Positions 51,541 to 62,563 of a stretch of 64,000 nt of DNA are shown piece by piece; within the stretch, counting starts at the first letter, position 1, and each line of letters starts with the position of its first letter. The position numbers and the translations under genes are program-made. The notes under the pieces are model-generated. The model saw nothing but the letters and a program-made list of their open reading frames with translations. It did not search any database and was not told the DNA's origin. Source of the DNA: Rhipicephalus microplus (taxonomy: Eukaryota > Arthropoda > Arachnida > Ixodida > Ixodidae); contig NC_134710.1 in NCBI RefSeq assembly GCF_043290135.1, forward strand, positions 140,794,332-140,858,331. The letters are read 5' to 3'.

Positions 51541-52205
51541 CTACAAAAGCTTATGGACCACGTGAGCGCATAGTCGAGAGCCTATTCGCGACATTTCTGC
51601 TATGTCAGCGGTGGTCGACGGCACCGCAGCACCCCGAAAGCATCCCTCCCCTAATTGATGGCCTGTCTCTTTTCTTACTGGGTACAAATTGTTTTCACCT
51701 TTCGCTTTTCAACGCGACGCGCTTTAGGTTATCGGTCGCAATCTTTATCACAAAGTTACAACTAACCAACGGAACACTGTTTGAGCAGCACCATGATAGT
51801 TATGATCCTCCTATAAAAACAGTAATGTGATGGTCATACTGCAGATGAACGCCTCACGTGAAAAACGCGAACTAACAATGCGCCACGCGGCAGTAGAAAA
51901 CTGAAAGGCCAGTTAGTAAGAAAAAGACCCGTTTGAGGCCCCGACCTTCGTCGACGGTAGATGGCGCACCGCTAGGTGGCGCGGACAGGCAGTTTGGCAT
52001 AGAGTTACTCTATATGCTACCTTCAGGTATATGCTGTATAAGCTGGTATATGCTGTATATACTTAAAAGTAGCATATACAGTAACTTTAGTTTGGCACGC
52101 GCTCTGTGGTACGCAAACTTTTGTGGTCGACTGTACATACTCTCGTTTAGTCCTTGCATTGTCCCCTGGATGGCAGTACTTGTATATGATGAATATATGA
52201 TGATG
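51541..52205. other. Unassigned sequence
   Basis: No gene is recognised. Near 52005-52085 a local repeat, TATATGCTGTATA, occurs twice in close succession. Confidence 0.4.
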
Positions 52206-52330
52206 AAATGCTCACTAGATGGACGGACGAACGAACGGGCGAATGGATGCATGCACAGACGGACGCACAGACGGACGCACGAACAGACGCACAAACGGAC
52301 GCACGAACGGGCGCACGTACGTATGGACAG
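52206..52330 (+). repeat. Minisatellite of GGACGCAC-type 8-12-bp units
   Basis: Units such as GGACGCACGAAC and AGACGCACAAAC repeat about eight to ten times with variants. The Thr/Asp/Arg frame is an artefact. Confidence 0.85.
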
Positions 52331-52435
52331 ATGGACGCTTCACTCCACTCGTCATGTTTCATTCCGTGGATATGCCGTAATTTTTTTATGATAACACCTG
52401 GCATTTTACTTTCCTCATGCAGTAACGTAGCACAA

Positions 52436-52574
52436 GGCCAATTTTAGTGTATATCGAGCCAGTGAACCGGTCGCGAGCGCACCGTGAGTTTGGCATCTAA
52501 ATCATGTTGCAAAATGCATGTCAAGATTTTCATGTTATATGCACCTTTCATTTATATTTGTCACATACTACGTC
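52436..52574 (+). repeat. Satellite monomer, left part (RTE target)
   Basis: CCAATTTTAGTGTATATCGA, GCCAGTGAACCGGTCGCGAG and ATGCATGTCAAGATTTTCATG match the ~148-bp unit. It breaks at CATACTACGTC and resumes beyond the RTE element at 55483. Confidence 0.8.
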
Positions 52575-52575
52575 G

Positions 52576-52611
<36 letters not shown>
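52575..52611 (-). repeat. (GAT)n tail of the RTE element
   Basis: About 12 triplets lie directly after the stop codon and about 8 bases of untranslated sequence. A triplet tail rather than poly(A) is typical of RTE-type LINEs. Confidence 0.9.
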
Positions 52612-52617
52612 GCCTGA

Positions 52618-55290
52618 CTACGTCCACTGCAGGACAAAGGCCTCTCCCATGTTCCGCCAGTTAACCCGGTCCTGTGCTTGCTGCTGCCAATTTATACCCG
52701 CAAACTTCTTAATCTCATCTGCCCACCTAACCTTCTGTCTCCCCCTAACCCGCTTCCCTTCTCTGGGAATCCAGTTAGTTACCCTTAATGACCAGCGGTT
52801 ATCCTGTCTACGCGCTACATGCCCGGCCCATGTCCATTTCCTCTTCTTTATTTCAACTATGATATCCTTAACCCCCGTTTGTCCCCTAATCCACTCTGCT
52901 CTCTTCTTGTCTCTTAAGGTTACACCTACCATTTTTCTTTCCATTGTTCGCTGTGTCGTCCTCAATTTAAGCTGAACCCCCTTTGTAAGTCTCCAGGTTT
53001 CTGCTCCGTAGCTAACTACCGGCAAGATACAGCTGTTATATACCTTCCTCTTGAGGGACAGTGGCAATCTACCTGTCATAATTTGAGAGTGCTTGCCGAA
53101 TGTGCTCCACCCCATTCTTATTCTTCTAGTTACTTCAATCTCGTGGTTAGGGTCAGCGGTTATTACCTGCCCTAAGTCGACATAGTCTTTTACAACTTCA
53201 AGTGCACTATTACCTATCTCGAAGAGCTGCTCCTTTCCGAGGTGGTTGTACATTACTTTCGTTTTCTGCAGATTAATTTTAAGACCCACCTTTCTGCTCT
53301 CCTTGTCTAACTCCGTAATCATGAGTTGCAATTCGTCCCCTGAGTTACTCAGCAATGCAATGTCATCGGCGAAGCGCAGGTTACTAAGGTATTTTCCATT
53401 AACTCTTATCCCTAACTGTTCCCATTCTAGGCTTCTGAAAACCTCCTGTAAGCATGCGGTAAATAGCATTGGGGAGATTGTGTCCCCCTGCCTTACACCC
53501 TTCTTGATTGGTATTCTGTTGCTTTCTTTATGAAGCACTATGGTAGCAGTTGATCCCCTGTAGATTTCTTCCAGAATGTTTATATATACTTCATCTACGC
53601 CCTGATTCCGCAGTGTCTGCATGACGGCTGATATTTCTACTGAATCAAACGCCTTCTCGTAATCTATGAAGGCTATGTATAGCGGTTGGTTATACTCTGA
53701 GCATTTCTCTATTACCTGATTGATAGTATGAATGTGGTCAATTGTTGAGTAGCCTGTTCGAAATCCTGCTTGTTCCTTTGGTTGATTGAATTCTAATGTT
53801 TTCTTTACTCTGTTAGCAATTACCTTTGTAAATAGCTTGTATACTACAGAGAGCAAGCTGATCGGCCTGTAATTCTTCAAGTCCTTGTCATCTCCTTTCT
53901 TATGTATTAAGATGATGTTAGCGTTCTTCCAAGACTCTGGTACCCTTCCCGTCAGGAGACACCTCGTAAACAGGGTGGCTAGTTTTTCTAACACAATCTG
54001 TCCTCCATCTTTCAGCAGATCTGATGTTACCTGATCCTCACCAGCAGCTTTGCCTCTTTGCATGCTCTCCAAAGCTTTTCTGACTTCTTCTATCATTACT
54101 GGTGGGGTGTCATCTGGGTTACTGCTAGTTCTTATAGTATTAAGGTCGTGGTTGTCTCGGCTACTGTACAGATCTCTGTAAAACTCCTCCGCTATTTTAA
54201 CTATCCTATCCATATTGGTAGTTATTTTGCCTTCTTTGTCCCTTAGTGCATACATCCGACTTTTGCCTATCCCAAGTTTCCTCTTCACTGCTTTGACGCT
54301 TCTTCCGTTTTTCAGAGCGTGTTCAATTCTCTCCATGTTATACCTTCTTACATCGCATACTTTACGTCTATTAATGAACTTCGAAAGCTCTGCCAGTTCT
54401 ATTTTGTCTGTTGTACTTGACACTTTCATGATTTGACGCTTTTTAATTAGGTTCTTCGTTTCCTGGGAAAGCTTGCCAGTGTCCTGTCTAACTACCCTGC
54501 CTCCAACTTCCACTGCACACTCCGTAATGATACTCGTCAGATTATCATTCATTGTATCTACGCTAAGGTTGGTTTCCTCACTAAGAGCCGAGTACCTGTT
54601 CTGCAGCGACACTCTTAATTCCTGTACTTTCCCTCTCAGTGCTAGCTCATTGATTGGCTTCTTGCGTATCAGTTTTTGTCGTTCCTTCTTCAAGTCTAGG
54701 CGAATTCGAGACCGTACCATTCTATGGTCACTGCATCGTACTTTGCCAACCACTTCCACATCCTGCACGATTCCTGGGTGTGCAGTCATTATAAAGTCTA
54801 TTTCGTTCTTATTTTCGCCATTAGGGCTCCTCCATGTCCATTTGCGGTTTTCTCGTTTTCGGTAGAAGGTATTCAAAATCCGCAAATTATTGCGTTCTGC
54901 GAATTCGACTAGTAGCTCTCCTCTGGCGTTTCTAGTGCCGATGCCATAATCTCCTACTGCCTGGTCTCCAGCCTGCTTCTTCCCTAACTTTGCATTAAAG
55001 TCGCCCATCACTATAGTATACTGTGTTTTTACCTTACTCATTGCCAATTCCACGTCTTCATAGAAGCTTTCAACTGAAGCGTCATCATGGCTGGATGTAG
55101 GCGCGTAAGCCTGTACTACCTTCATCTTGTATCTTTTATTCAGTTTAATTACAATACCTACCACCCTTTCATTATAGCTATAGTATTCTTCTATGTTACC
55201 AGCTATGTTTCTGTGAATTAGGAACCCCACTCCCAGTTCCCTTCTGTCTGCCAAGCCCCGATAGCAAAGGACGTGCCCATTCTGTAGCAC
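52618..55290 (-). CDS. RTE-type LINE protein: AP-like endonuclease and reverse transcriptase
   Basis: An uninterrupted 890-codon frame. The endonuclease nicks target DNA and the RT copies the RNA there. Endonuclease motifs are VQAYAPTSS near 59-67, VMGDFNAKLG at 94-103, NEIDFI at 162-167 and CSDHR at 186-190. RT motifs are KAAGEDQVTSDLLKDGG at 414-430, NYRPISLLS at 473-481, FIDYEKAFDS at 541-550, KGVRQGDTISPMLF at 597-610 and the catalytic FADD at 640-643. The C-terminus has GAETW and WAGHVARRQDNRW, an RTE/BovB-like ending. The frame stays open upstream into the 55345-55416 repeat, and the listed start is a GTG, so the true N-terminus lies further 5'. All catalytic residues I can locate are intact, which suggests a young copy. 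Confidence 0.9.
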   Translation of the reverse strand: MLQNGHVLCYRGLADRRELGVGFLIHRNIAGNIEEYYSYNERVVGIVIKLNKRYKMKVVQAYAPTSSHDDASVESFYEDVELAMSKVKTQYTIVMGDFNAKLGKKQAGDQAVGDYGIGTRNARGELLVEFAERNNLRILNTFYRKRENRKWTWRSPNGENKNEIDFIMTAHPGIVQDVEVVGKVRCSDHRMVRSRIRLDLKKERQKLIRKKPINELALRGKVQELRVSLQNRYSALSEETNLSVDTMNDNLTSIITECAVEVGGRVVRQDTGKLSQETKNLIKKRQIMKVSSTTDKIELAELSKFINRRKVCDVRRYNMERIEHALKNGRSVKAVKRKLGIGKSRMYALRDKEGKITTNMDRIVKIAEEFYRDLYSSRDNHDLNTIRTSSNPDDTPPVMIEEVRKALESMQRGKAAGEDQVTSDLLKDGGQIVLEKLATLFTRCLLTGRVPESWKNANIILIHKKGDDKDLKNYRPISLLSVVYKLFTKVIANRVKKTLEFNQPKEQAGFRTGYSTIDHIHTINQVIEKCSEYNQPLYIAFIDYEKAFDSVEISAVMQTLRNQGVDEVYINILEEIYRGSTATIVLHKESNRIPIKKGVRQGDTISPMLFTACLQEVFRSLEWEQLGIRVNGKYLSNLRFADDIALLSNSGDELQLMITELDKESRKVGLKINLQKTKVMYNHLGKEQLFEIGNSALEVVKDYVDLGQVITADPNHEIEVTRRIRMGWSTFGKHSQIMTGRLPLSLKRKVYNSCILPVVSYGAETWRLTKGVQLKLRTTQRTMERKMVGVTLRDKKRAEWIRGQTGVKDIIVEIKKRKWTWAGHVARRQDNRWSLRVTNWIPREGKRVRGRQKVRWADEIKKFAGINWQQQAQDRVNWRNMGEAFVLQWT

Positions 55291-55344
55291 AGTATAGGCC
55301 TCATCTGTCCTTCTGACCTCACTGAGCCCTATTATATCCCATTT

Positions 55345-55416
55345 AACACCCTGAACACCCTGAACCTGAACACCCTGAACACCCTGAACCTGAACATCCT
55401 GAACACCCTGAACCTG
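55345..55416 (-). repeat. Three copies of a 24-bp composite unit near the RTE 5' end
   Basis: On the plus strand the pattern AACACCCTG AACACCCTG AACCTG (9+9+6) occurs three times, with one substitution (AACATCCTG). All lengths are multiples of three, so the RTE frame stays open across it and reads as QGV and QV units. Confidence 0.92.
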
Positions 55417-55482
55417 AACTTGGCAACGTTTAACGCTAGAACCTTATCTAGTGAGGGAAGTCTAGCTGTACTATTCGAGGAG

Positions 55483-55800
55483 CATACTACATCACGCAAT
55501 ACCAAATCTGATTCGTGTCAAGCTATAGCGAAACGGCCGCGAGCGTACCATGAGCATTGCCTGTGTGTCATGTCATATATAATATGCATGCCATGATTTT
55601 TTTATGTTACCTTCCGTCAATTATGTACCTCATGCAGTCACAGGACGCAACCCCAAATTTGGTACGCATAAAGCTAGCAAAATAGCCACGAACGCATAAT
55701 AAGCGTGCAATGCAAGTCATGTGGTATTAGACATGCACGTGATGATTTTCATGTCACTACCTATCACTCATGTTCGTTATACATTTACCTCACGCAGAGC
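55483..55800 (+). repeat. Satellite units right of the RTE insertion
   Basis: Two diverged units start near 55504 (AAATCTGATTCG) and 55654 (AAATTTGGTACGC), 150 bp apart. They carry AGCGAAACGGCCGCGAGCGTA and CATGCCATGATTTTT landmarks. Confidence 0.8.
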
Positions 55801-57023
55801 GAAACGAACCATGAAACGAATCATGCAGCGAAACAAACCATGAACGTTGCATGTATGGTTGAAGTTAGAAGATTGAAGTTTCGTTTTTATTAGCAGCTTT
55901 GACAATACATGAGGCTTGCATTGTCTTGATGCTGGAGCGAAAGGCGGGTTTATGCATGCCTGATTAGGCTCCTGGCACCACGAGTACAACAGACAAAACA
56001 ACGGACAACTGCCACAAATGAAAAAAAAAACACAAATACACACACAGGCCTGTTTCCATATTTGGGCATATACATAAATGACAATTACAATTGTACTACT
56101 TCAGTCAAGCATAATGAAGATAAACTGAAAATGGGTCTCAGCATGTCGAATCATATACGACATGCCTGTCATGAATGTCATGATTTTTATGTTAGCCCCT
56201 GCCATTTGTGTTTGTCATACAGGAGTGTCTCGTCGCACTGATTTTGGTGTACAATAAACTGAAAAAATTGACCCGAATCTACATGTTACACTGTAAATGT
56301 CGTCGAAAGACGATAGTCTTGCGTCTGGAGAGAGTGAAGAAAACGTTTATTTGATCTTCTGCGCAAGAAAATTGGTAAATGGTATTCTGAAGGCGCTGCG
56401 TTAGAGTACCTCGAGCATGTAATGGAGGCGAACAAGTGCATCTAGGCACGTTAGACACGAGCGCCATCTGGCAGTTATCTTTGAAAACGAAGGCGTGCGT
56501 GACCGCGGAGAAAGATGCGCGCCAGTCTCGGAGGTGATAAGGTGTAGAATGCAAAGCGACGGGCAGGTGCCACCACCGTGCCGTCGTAGCAAAGCGTTGT
56601 AAACACCTTTTTGAGCATCACGTTGCACTGCCAGCGCTGCGCGTTAAACGCTACAGTCCTTAGAGTTACTTGTGTGTGCCTTTTCTAGTATAAAGGCTGA
56701 CTTACAACATATAGACATGTTGTTATGGCGCCTCAGATATGCGCAATATTTGCGTTTTTAATTGACAATTGCACAACTATGAACGCTAAACCTTGAGCAA
56801 TGTTGGTGGGTGCTGCGGATGGACTTGGCCGTTTGATGCCGTTTGAGGTATCGTTAGGGCGGACAAACAGACAAATGCAAAGACAGACAGGCAGACAGAC
56901 AGACAGACCAAAATTTTTCCGTCGAAGGTCCCCAAGAAAGACTTTAATAAGCGGCCAAGCACCTCAAGACGACGTCATGTAAATCATGCTGCACATGACA
57001 TGTCAGTCATAATTGGCACGTAA
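55801..57023. other. Mostly unassigned, with another satellite unit
   Basis: A diverged satellite unit lies at about 56130-56260 (CATGCCTGTCATGAATGTCATG, TTTGTCATACAGG) and a scrap at 56975-57010. A stretch at 56290-56640 beginning AATGTCGTCGAAAGACGATAG looks repeat-like but is not identified. A short (CAGA)n run lies near 56875-56908. Confidence 0.45.
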
Positions 57024-58905
57024 GGGCCTTTACGTGAGTCTCAGTACAACTGAGTCTGAATGAGAAAATTTTATGTGAGTCTGAGTCCTAGTGAGTCCGA
57101 CTGAGAAAATTTTACGTGAGTCTGAGCCCGACTGAGTCCGACTGAGGCAATTATACGTGATTCTGAGTCCAACTTAGTCTGACTGAGAAAATTTTACGTA
57201 AGTCTGAGTCCGACATAGTCTGACTGAGTCCGACTGAGGATATTTTACTTGAGTCTGAGTCTGACTGATTCTGACTGAGAAATTATTACGTGAGCCTGAG
57301 TCCAACTGATTCCGACTGAGAAATGTTTACGTGAGTCTGGGTCCAAGTGAGTCCGACTGAGGAAATTATATGTGAGTCTGAGCCCGACTGAGAAACTTGT
57401 ACGTGAGTCTGAGTGCGAGTGTGTCCAACTGAGAAAATTTCACGTGAGTCTGAGTCTGACTGATTCCGACTGAGGAAATTTTACGTGAGGCTGAGTACGA
57501 GTGAGTCCCATTGAGAGAATTTTACGTGAGTCTGAGTTCGAGTGAGTTTGACTGAGGATATGTTATGTGAGTGTGAGTATGACTGAGAAAACTTTTCGTG
57601 AGTCTGAGTTCAACTGAATCCGACTGAGAAAATTTTACGTGAGTCTGAATCCGAGTGACTACGACTGAGGAAATTTTACGTAAGTCAGAGTCCGACTGAG
57701 TCTGACTGAGAAAATTTTTCATGAGTCTGAGTCCAAGTGAGTTCAACTGAGACATTTCTACATAAGGCTGAGTACGAGTGAGTCCAATTGAGAAAATTTT
57801 ACGTGAGTCTGAGTGCGACTGAGAAAATTTTACGTGAGTCTAAGTCCGACTGAGGCCAACTGAGAAAGTTTTACGTGAGTCTTAGTCCGACTGAGAAAGT
57901 TTTACGTGAGTTTGAGTCTGACTGATTCCGACGAATTCCGACTGAAGAATGTTTACGTGAGTCCGAGTCCGACTTAGTCCGACTGAGAAAATTTTTCGTA
58001 AGTCTGAGTCCAAGTGAGTTCAACTGAGACATTTCTACATGAGGCTGAGTACGAGTGAGTCCAATTGAGAAAATTTTACGTGAGTCTGAGTGCGACTGAG
58101 AAAATTTTACGTGAGTCTGAGTCCGACTCAGTCCAACTGAGAAAATTTTACGTGAGTCTCAGTCCCACTGAGAAAGTTTTACGTGAGTTTGAGTCTGACT
58201 GATTCCGACGAATTCACACTGAGAAATGTTTACGTGAGTCCGAGTCAGAGTGAATCCGACTGAGAAAATTTTACGTGAGTCTGAGTCCGACTGAGGAAAC
58301 TTCACATGAGTCCGAGTCAGAGTGAGTCCGACTGAGAAAATATTACGTGAGTCTGAGTCCGGCTGAGAAAACTTTACGTGAGTGTGAGTCCAACTGAGAA
58401 AATTTTACGTGGGTCTGAGTCCGACTGAGTCCGACTGAGACAATTTTACGTGAGTCTGAGCCCGACTCAGTCTGACTGAGTCCGACTGAGGAACTTTTAC
58501 GTAAGTCTGAGTCCGACTGAGTCTGACTGAGTCAGACTGAGAAATTTTTATCTGAATCTGAGTCCTACTGGGTCCGACTTAGAAAATTTTACGTGAGTCT
58601 GAGTCCGAGTGAGTCTGACTGAGGCAATTATACGTGATTCTGAGTCCAACTGAGTCCGACTGAGAAAATTTAACGTGAGTCTGAGTCCAACTGAGTCCGA
58701 CTGAGAAAATTTTACGTGAGTCAGAGTCCGACTGCGTCAAACTGAGCAAATTTTACGTCAGTTTGAGTGCGAGTGAGTTTGACTGAGAAAATTTCACGTG
58801 AGTCTGAGTCCGACTGAGTCCGACTGAGAAAATTTCACGTGAGTCTGAGTCCGAGTGAGTCCGACTGAGAAAATTTTAAGTGAGTCTGTGCCCTAGTGAG
58901 CCCTA
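57024..58905 (+). repeat. Large tandem array of about 41-bp GAGTC-rich units
   Basis: About 45 diverged units have the form GTGAGTCTGAGTCCGACTGA, GTCCGACTGA, GAAAATTTTAC. Units vary by gain or loss of the inner 10-bp GTCCGACTGA block, giving 31-, 41- and 51-type lengths. Each unit pairs a GC-richer part with an AAAATTTTA part. Decayed sequence of the same type reappears at 59740-59970. No coding capacity. Confidence 0.93.
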
Positions 58906-59214
58906 AAGGCGACGTAGATTTCATGAGTGAGTCTGAGTGAGCTTTGTGATGTGGTTGCGCTGAGCGACCTTGTGTCCTGTTCTATTTTTTGTCAGCTATT
59001 TGTGCATTTTGCTCAGCACAACCACATGAGAATGCCGTAATAACTCGCCCGATTCGAAGCTTTTCTAAATCTGGGTGAGCTCCACATTGTTTTTCCGACC
59101 TATCGTTCAATCTACTCCTGAACTTCAGCATTACTGTCCACCTTACGTCGGCTCACACTTACTTAATAACGTCTACTCACTCATCAGTGCAGTAGCGTTC
59201 ATACGCCAACTGGT
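58906..59214. other. Array flank
   Basis: GAGTGAGTCTGAGTGAGC persists to about 58940. The remainder is unassigned. Confidence 0.4.
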
Positions 59215-59460
59215 GTTATTGGTTGGTATGTGGGGTTTAACGTCACAAAACTACGATATGATTATGAGAGATGCCGTAGTGAAGGACTCCGTAAATTTCG
59301 ACCACCTGGGAATCTTTAAGGTGTACCCAAATCGAATCTGAGCACATGTGCCTACAGCATTTCCGCCCCCATCAGAAATGCAGCCGCCACAGCCGGGATT
59401 CAACCCTGCGACCTGCGGGTCAGCAGCCGAGTGCTTTAGCCCCTAGACCACCGTGGCAAG
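59215..59460 (-). mobile_element. Full-length Ruka-like SINE
   Basis: The same body and tRNA-like head as at 19.1 kb, with an A-box-type TGGTCTAGGGGCTAAAGCAC and a B box GGTTGAATCCC on the minus strand. Flanks CATACGCCAACT (59200-59211) and CATACGTCAGCT (59463-59474) agree at 10 of 12 bases, a likely diverged target duplication. Confidence 0.8.
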
Positions 59461-59474
59461 GCCATACGTCAGCT

Positions 59475-60589
59475 CAATATCAATTGAACAGATGGGTGAC
59501 TATTGAAAAAAAATGTCTTTGAGCCCCCCCCCCCCCCCCACAACCACCCTTTTTTTGCTTTCACACGAAGGCCTTGTAAAAAACATCTCATGTGAGTCGC
59601 CACTTTCTATAAAAGTTCTTCGTGAATATCAACCACTGATAGTTTATATTTAAACATGCAAGGTGAAAAACACCAAGTAGAGCACGGATTACGGTGTTTA
59701 AAAGCATTGACACCTCGGAAAAAACGGAATAGTCCACTGACGGACTCAGGTAGTGCCGTGAGTCTGAGTATTATTGAATGCAGAGCTCACCTCGGCTTTA
59801 AAGCTCACTCATGAACACGCCCCGTTGTTTTCCAAGTGTGTCGGATTAAGCAAAATTTTAGAGAGTCTGAGTTCGAGTGAGTTCATTTGAGGAAAACATC
59901 GGTCAATGTGAGTCCGAGTGAGCGTTATGTCAGCGCGAGGTGTGTTTCGTGAGTTGAGTCTAAGGGAGCTGTAAATTTTTTACCAACCTATGCTCACACC
60001 AGATGCTTCCTCTACGAATTAACAACACATCCATTTATTTCATGCTTTCAGAGCCTTGTAGTCAGTGCATATGTCTTACATGCAGTTACTACATTTATTT
60101 TGTGTTTTACTCAGAGTGTCCTTCTGATACGTGAACATTTACTTTCATTATATATTAAGTGTTTGATAATGATCGACACTTCTAATGTTAGGGTCAAGTT
60201 TTTATTACAATGAGTATTACTGCCTGCTGTAATACTTCTGGAACCACCCTATTGTACGGCCCTTTATAACACCTTCCACAAGGAGCATTTTGAGATATCA
60301 CCTAAATACGTAAAATACACGGTATAGCTTAAAGAAGAATAATCGCGTGTATGCCAAAAGCGCGAGCGTTCAGGGATTACAGGCGAATTCAAATGACGCG
60401 CACGTGTTACGATAGTTTAGGAGCCTACTCCGCCGTCAGCATCCGCGTAACTAACAAAGTGCTGCCGAGCCCGACCACTAGACGCCCACACGAAGTGTTT
60501 CTCTATTGACAGTTAAACTAGCCGCCGAAACGAAACTCTTTCACCGATGTATATTCTTTTCTTTCTTTTTTCAAGATCGAGTCGCGTTG
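59475..60589. other. Unassigned, with decayed array-type sequence
   Basis: A C-run lies at 59524-59539. GAGT/GAGTC-type remnants lie at about 59745-59960, related to the 57-58.9 kb array. No gene is recognised. Confidence 0.45.
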
Positions 60590-60905
60590 CGGCGGCGCGG
60601 AAACGTCTCTTGTTGCACCGAGCGATGGAACCGTTCTCGGAGCGCGCGAAAGGCGCCGCACTCTCGCGTGTATATTTGGAGCGCGAACGGGAGCGGACGC
60701 ACAGACTAAACACGCACGGTCCGACCTCGATGTGTGCCCTCGGGAAAGGCTATATAAAGAAGGCCCCGCAGCGGCAGAGCGCGAAAAGGCGGGCTGTATC
60801 TTCCCACGATAAGCGCCCGCGGATGCCGCGCAGCCCACGATAACGCGCGCGGTCGCTCATCGCGTCCTCGGCCAGTGACGCGCGCTGAGCGAAATAAAGC
60901 GCTCG
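60590..60905. other. GC- and CpG-rich island
   Basis: About 300 bp rich in CpG (GCGGCGCGGAAACG, GAGCGCGCGAAAGGCG, GCGCGCGGTCGC) enclose a TATA box. Several overlapping 65-105-codon frames on both strands lack domains. A host promoter is the simplest reading. Confidence 0.4.
60751..60759 (+). promoter_or_regulatory. TATA box in CpG-rich island
   Basis: GGCTATATAAAGAAGG gives TATATAAAG in a GC-rich setting, with a start expected near 60780. No downstream coding frame is recognised, so the target gene is unknown. Confidence 0.45.
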
Positions 60906-62070
60906 TCCAAGCGGCCGTGCGTGAAGCACAGAAGAGCTCGAGTAACGGTGGAGGCCGCTTTCTTGGCCGAGATCAGTGCTGACGAAAAGAAGGCGTCCTT
61001 CCAACACTTGGGCGGGGCACTGTGAATCTGTAGCGAGGGCAGCGAGAAACATAGTGAGGCCAGAGTATGTATATTGCCAATTCTGAAAAGAGTGGGTGAA
61101 CCACCTGCTTCCTTTCTCTCCACATGCTTTTTCGTCAGAAAATAAGAGAAAGTAAACCATGAAGAAAGGAGTCAAAGGTAGAAGACCCAATCTTTCACAT
61201 GCTATTCATTGTATGCTTAGACAAAATGTTCCAAATTTTATACTGGGAAGGGTTATCATGGAGAATCATCGGTGAATATCCCAACAGCCTGCAGTTTTTA
61301 CAACGCTGAAGATTAAATGCAGCAAATCATTGGGGACCTGAGCCAGGAAAGTGAAGAGACAGGTTGACGAAAAATATGGCCGAGTGCACAAGTAATGTTC
61401 AACAAAATATTGTGTTGAGCTAGTTGGCGCGTAATTTTATGAATTCAGTAGGACAACATCATTATCATATAAATATAGTACAAGTGCCAGACTCACAATT
61501 TTTTTTTTTACAGGGGCACTCGGTACGATACGGGCACCATAGTGCCCATATACAAAACATGCATACTCACAACCAATTCTCTCACTGCTCGTGCAGGAAT
61601 ACTGCCGAAAAATTGGCAGAGAGAGAGAGAGAGAGAGAGATAAATGTTAAGTGAAAGGAGGGTGGTTAACGAGAAGATGACATTGTTATCCTGTACTGGG
61701 GAAGGCGTAAGGGGATGCCGAAAGGTAAGACAGAAAAAGTTATATAGAAACGGTTGAAAAGTATAAAGAAAAATTAAACGCGCACACACACACGCATGCA
61801 CCAACGAGGCTGGTTGACCGCTGAAACCTCCACAGCACCTTCGTTGCTTTCTGTTGGCAAACTCAATCTCTCCGGCTTTCCTAAATGGATTGCCAAGAAA
61901 TCATTTGCTCATCCAGGCTTGCAAGTCTTGTTTAGAAGGACTTATCCGAGAGATATAGCGAGATAAATCACAGAGGATGTGTTGCAATAGTTTGCTCGTT
62001 GCCCCAGCGATCACAGGCCGCACTGTCTGTCATTATGGTTCGGTAAGCAAAACGTTTCGTCTCTCAAACG
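60906..62070. other. Unassigned sequence
   Basis: No gene is recognised. A (GA)n run lies at about 61619-61641, and a CA-rich stretch near 61780-61792. Confidence 0.4.
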
Positions 62071-62137
<67 letters not shown>

Positions 62138-62140
62138 TTA
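62071..62140 (+). repeat. (TTTA)n microsatellite
   Basis: About 17 units of TTTA. A further short TTTATTTATT tract lies at about 62520-62550 just before the LINE fragment. Confidence 0.95.
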
Positions 62141-62563
62141 TGCTGCTGCTTTCATTTGAGAGCGTAGCAAGAAGATAATACAAAACGTAAGCGCAATATA
62201 TTTGTCTGGCTGTCTGAACCAAACTCCGAGTGCCTGGCCCTGAGCCTTTTCTATTGTACAGCCGTCAGCACCTCTAGCAAAAACCCTTCGATGCGTAGCC
62301 AGGGCTGGTTTCATTGGTGCCAGCCGCGAAGTGCTGGGCGCTTTTGCCGAGATAATACCTCGGTAGGCTTGGATAGCATGTCAACATGTACGGTTAGCAT
62401 CTTGGCAACAGAACCCGAACGTACGTGGTGTTAGCGTCAATCAAACTGCTGCAGAACACGCGGTGGAGCATTCGTGTTAAAGGTGCTGACGGCTGTGCGC
62501 ATGTATTGTCCTTTGTTTTTTAACTATTTATTCATTCGTTTTATTTATTTATACATTCGCCAC
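62141..62563. other. Unassigned spacer
   Basis: No gene or named repeat is recognised between the TTTA repeat and the LINE. Confidence 0.4.

Larger units (their letters stand above)
52575..55482 (-). mobile_element. RTE-clade LINE, nearly complete, inserted in a satellite unit
   Basis: On the minus strand the element runs from CTCCTCGAATAGTACAGC at 55482 to a (GAT)n tail at 52575-52611. Flanking CATACTACGTC (52564-52574) and CATACTACATC (55483-55493) match at 10 of 11 bases, a likely target-site duplication. The satellite reads through when the insert is removed. Length of about 2.9 kb, a very short 3' untranslated region and a triplet tail fit RTE elements. Confidence 0.88.

Noticed and set aside
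57024..58905. CRISPR-like alternation of repeats and spacers
   Set aside because: The 'spacers' are the same diverged sequence, unit lengths vary by an inner 10-mer, and the context is animal DNA with no cas genes. It is a minisatellite.
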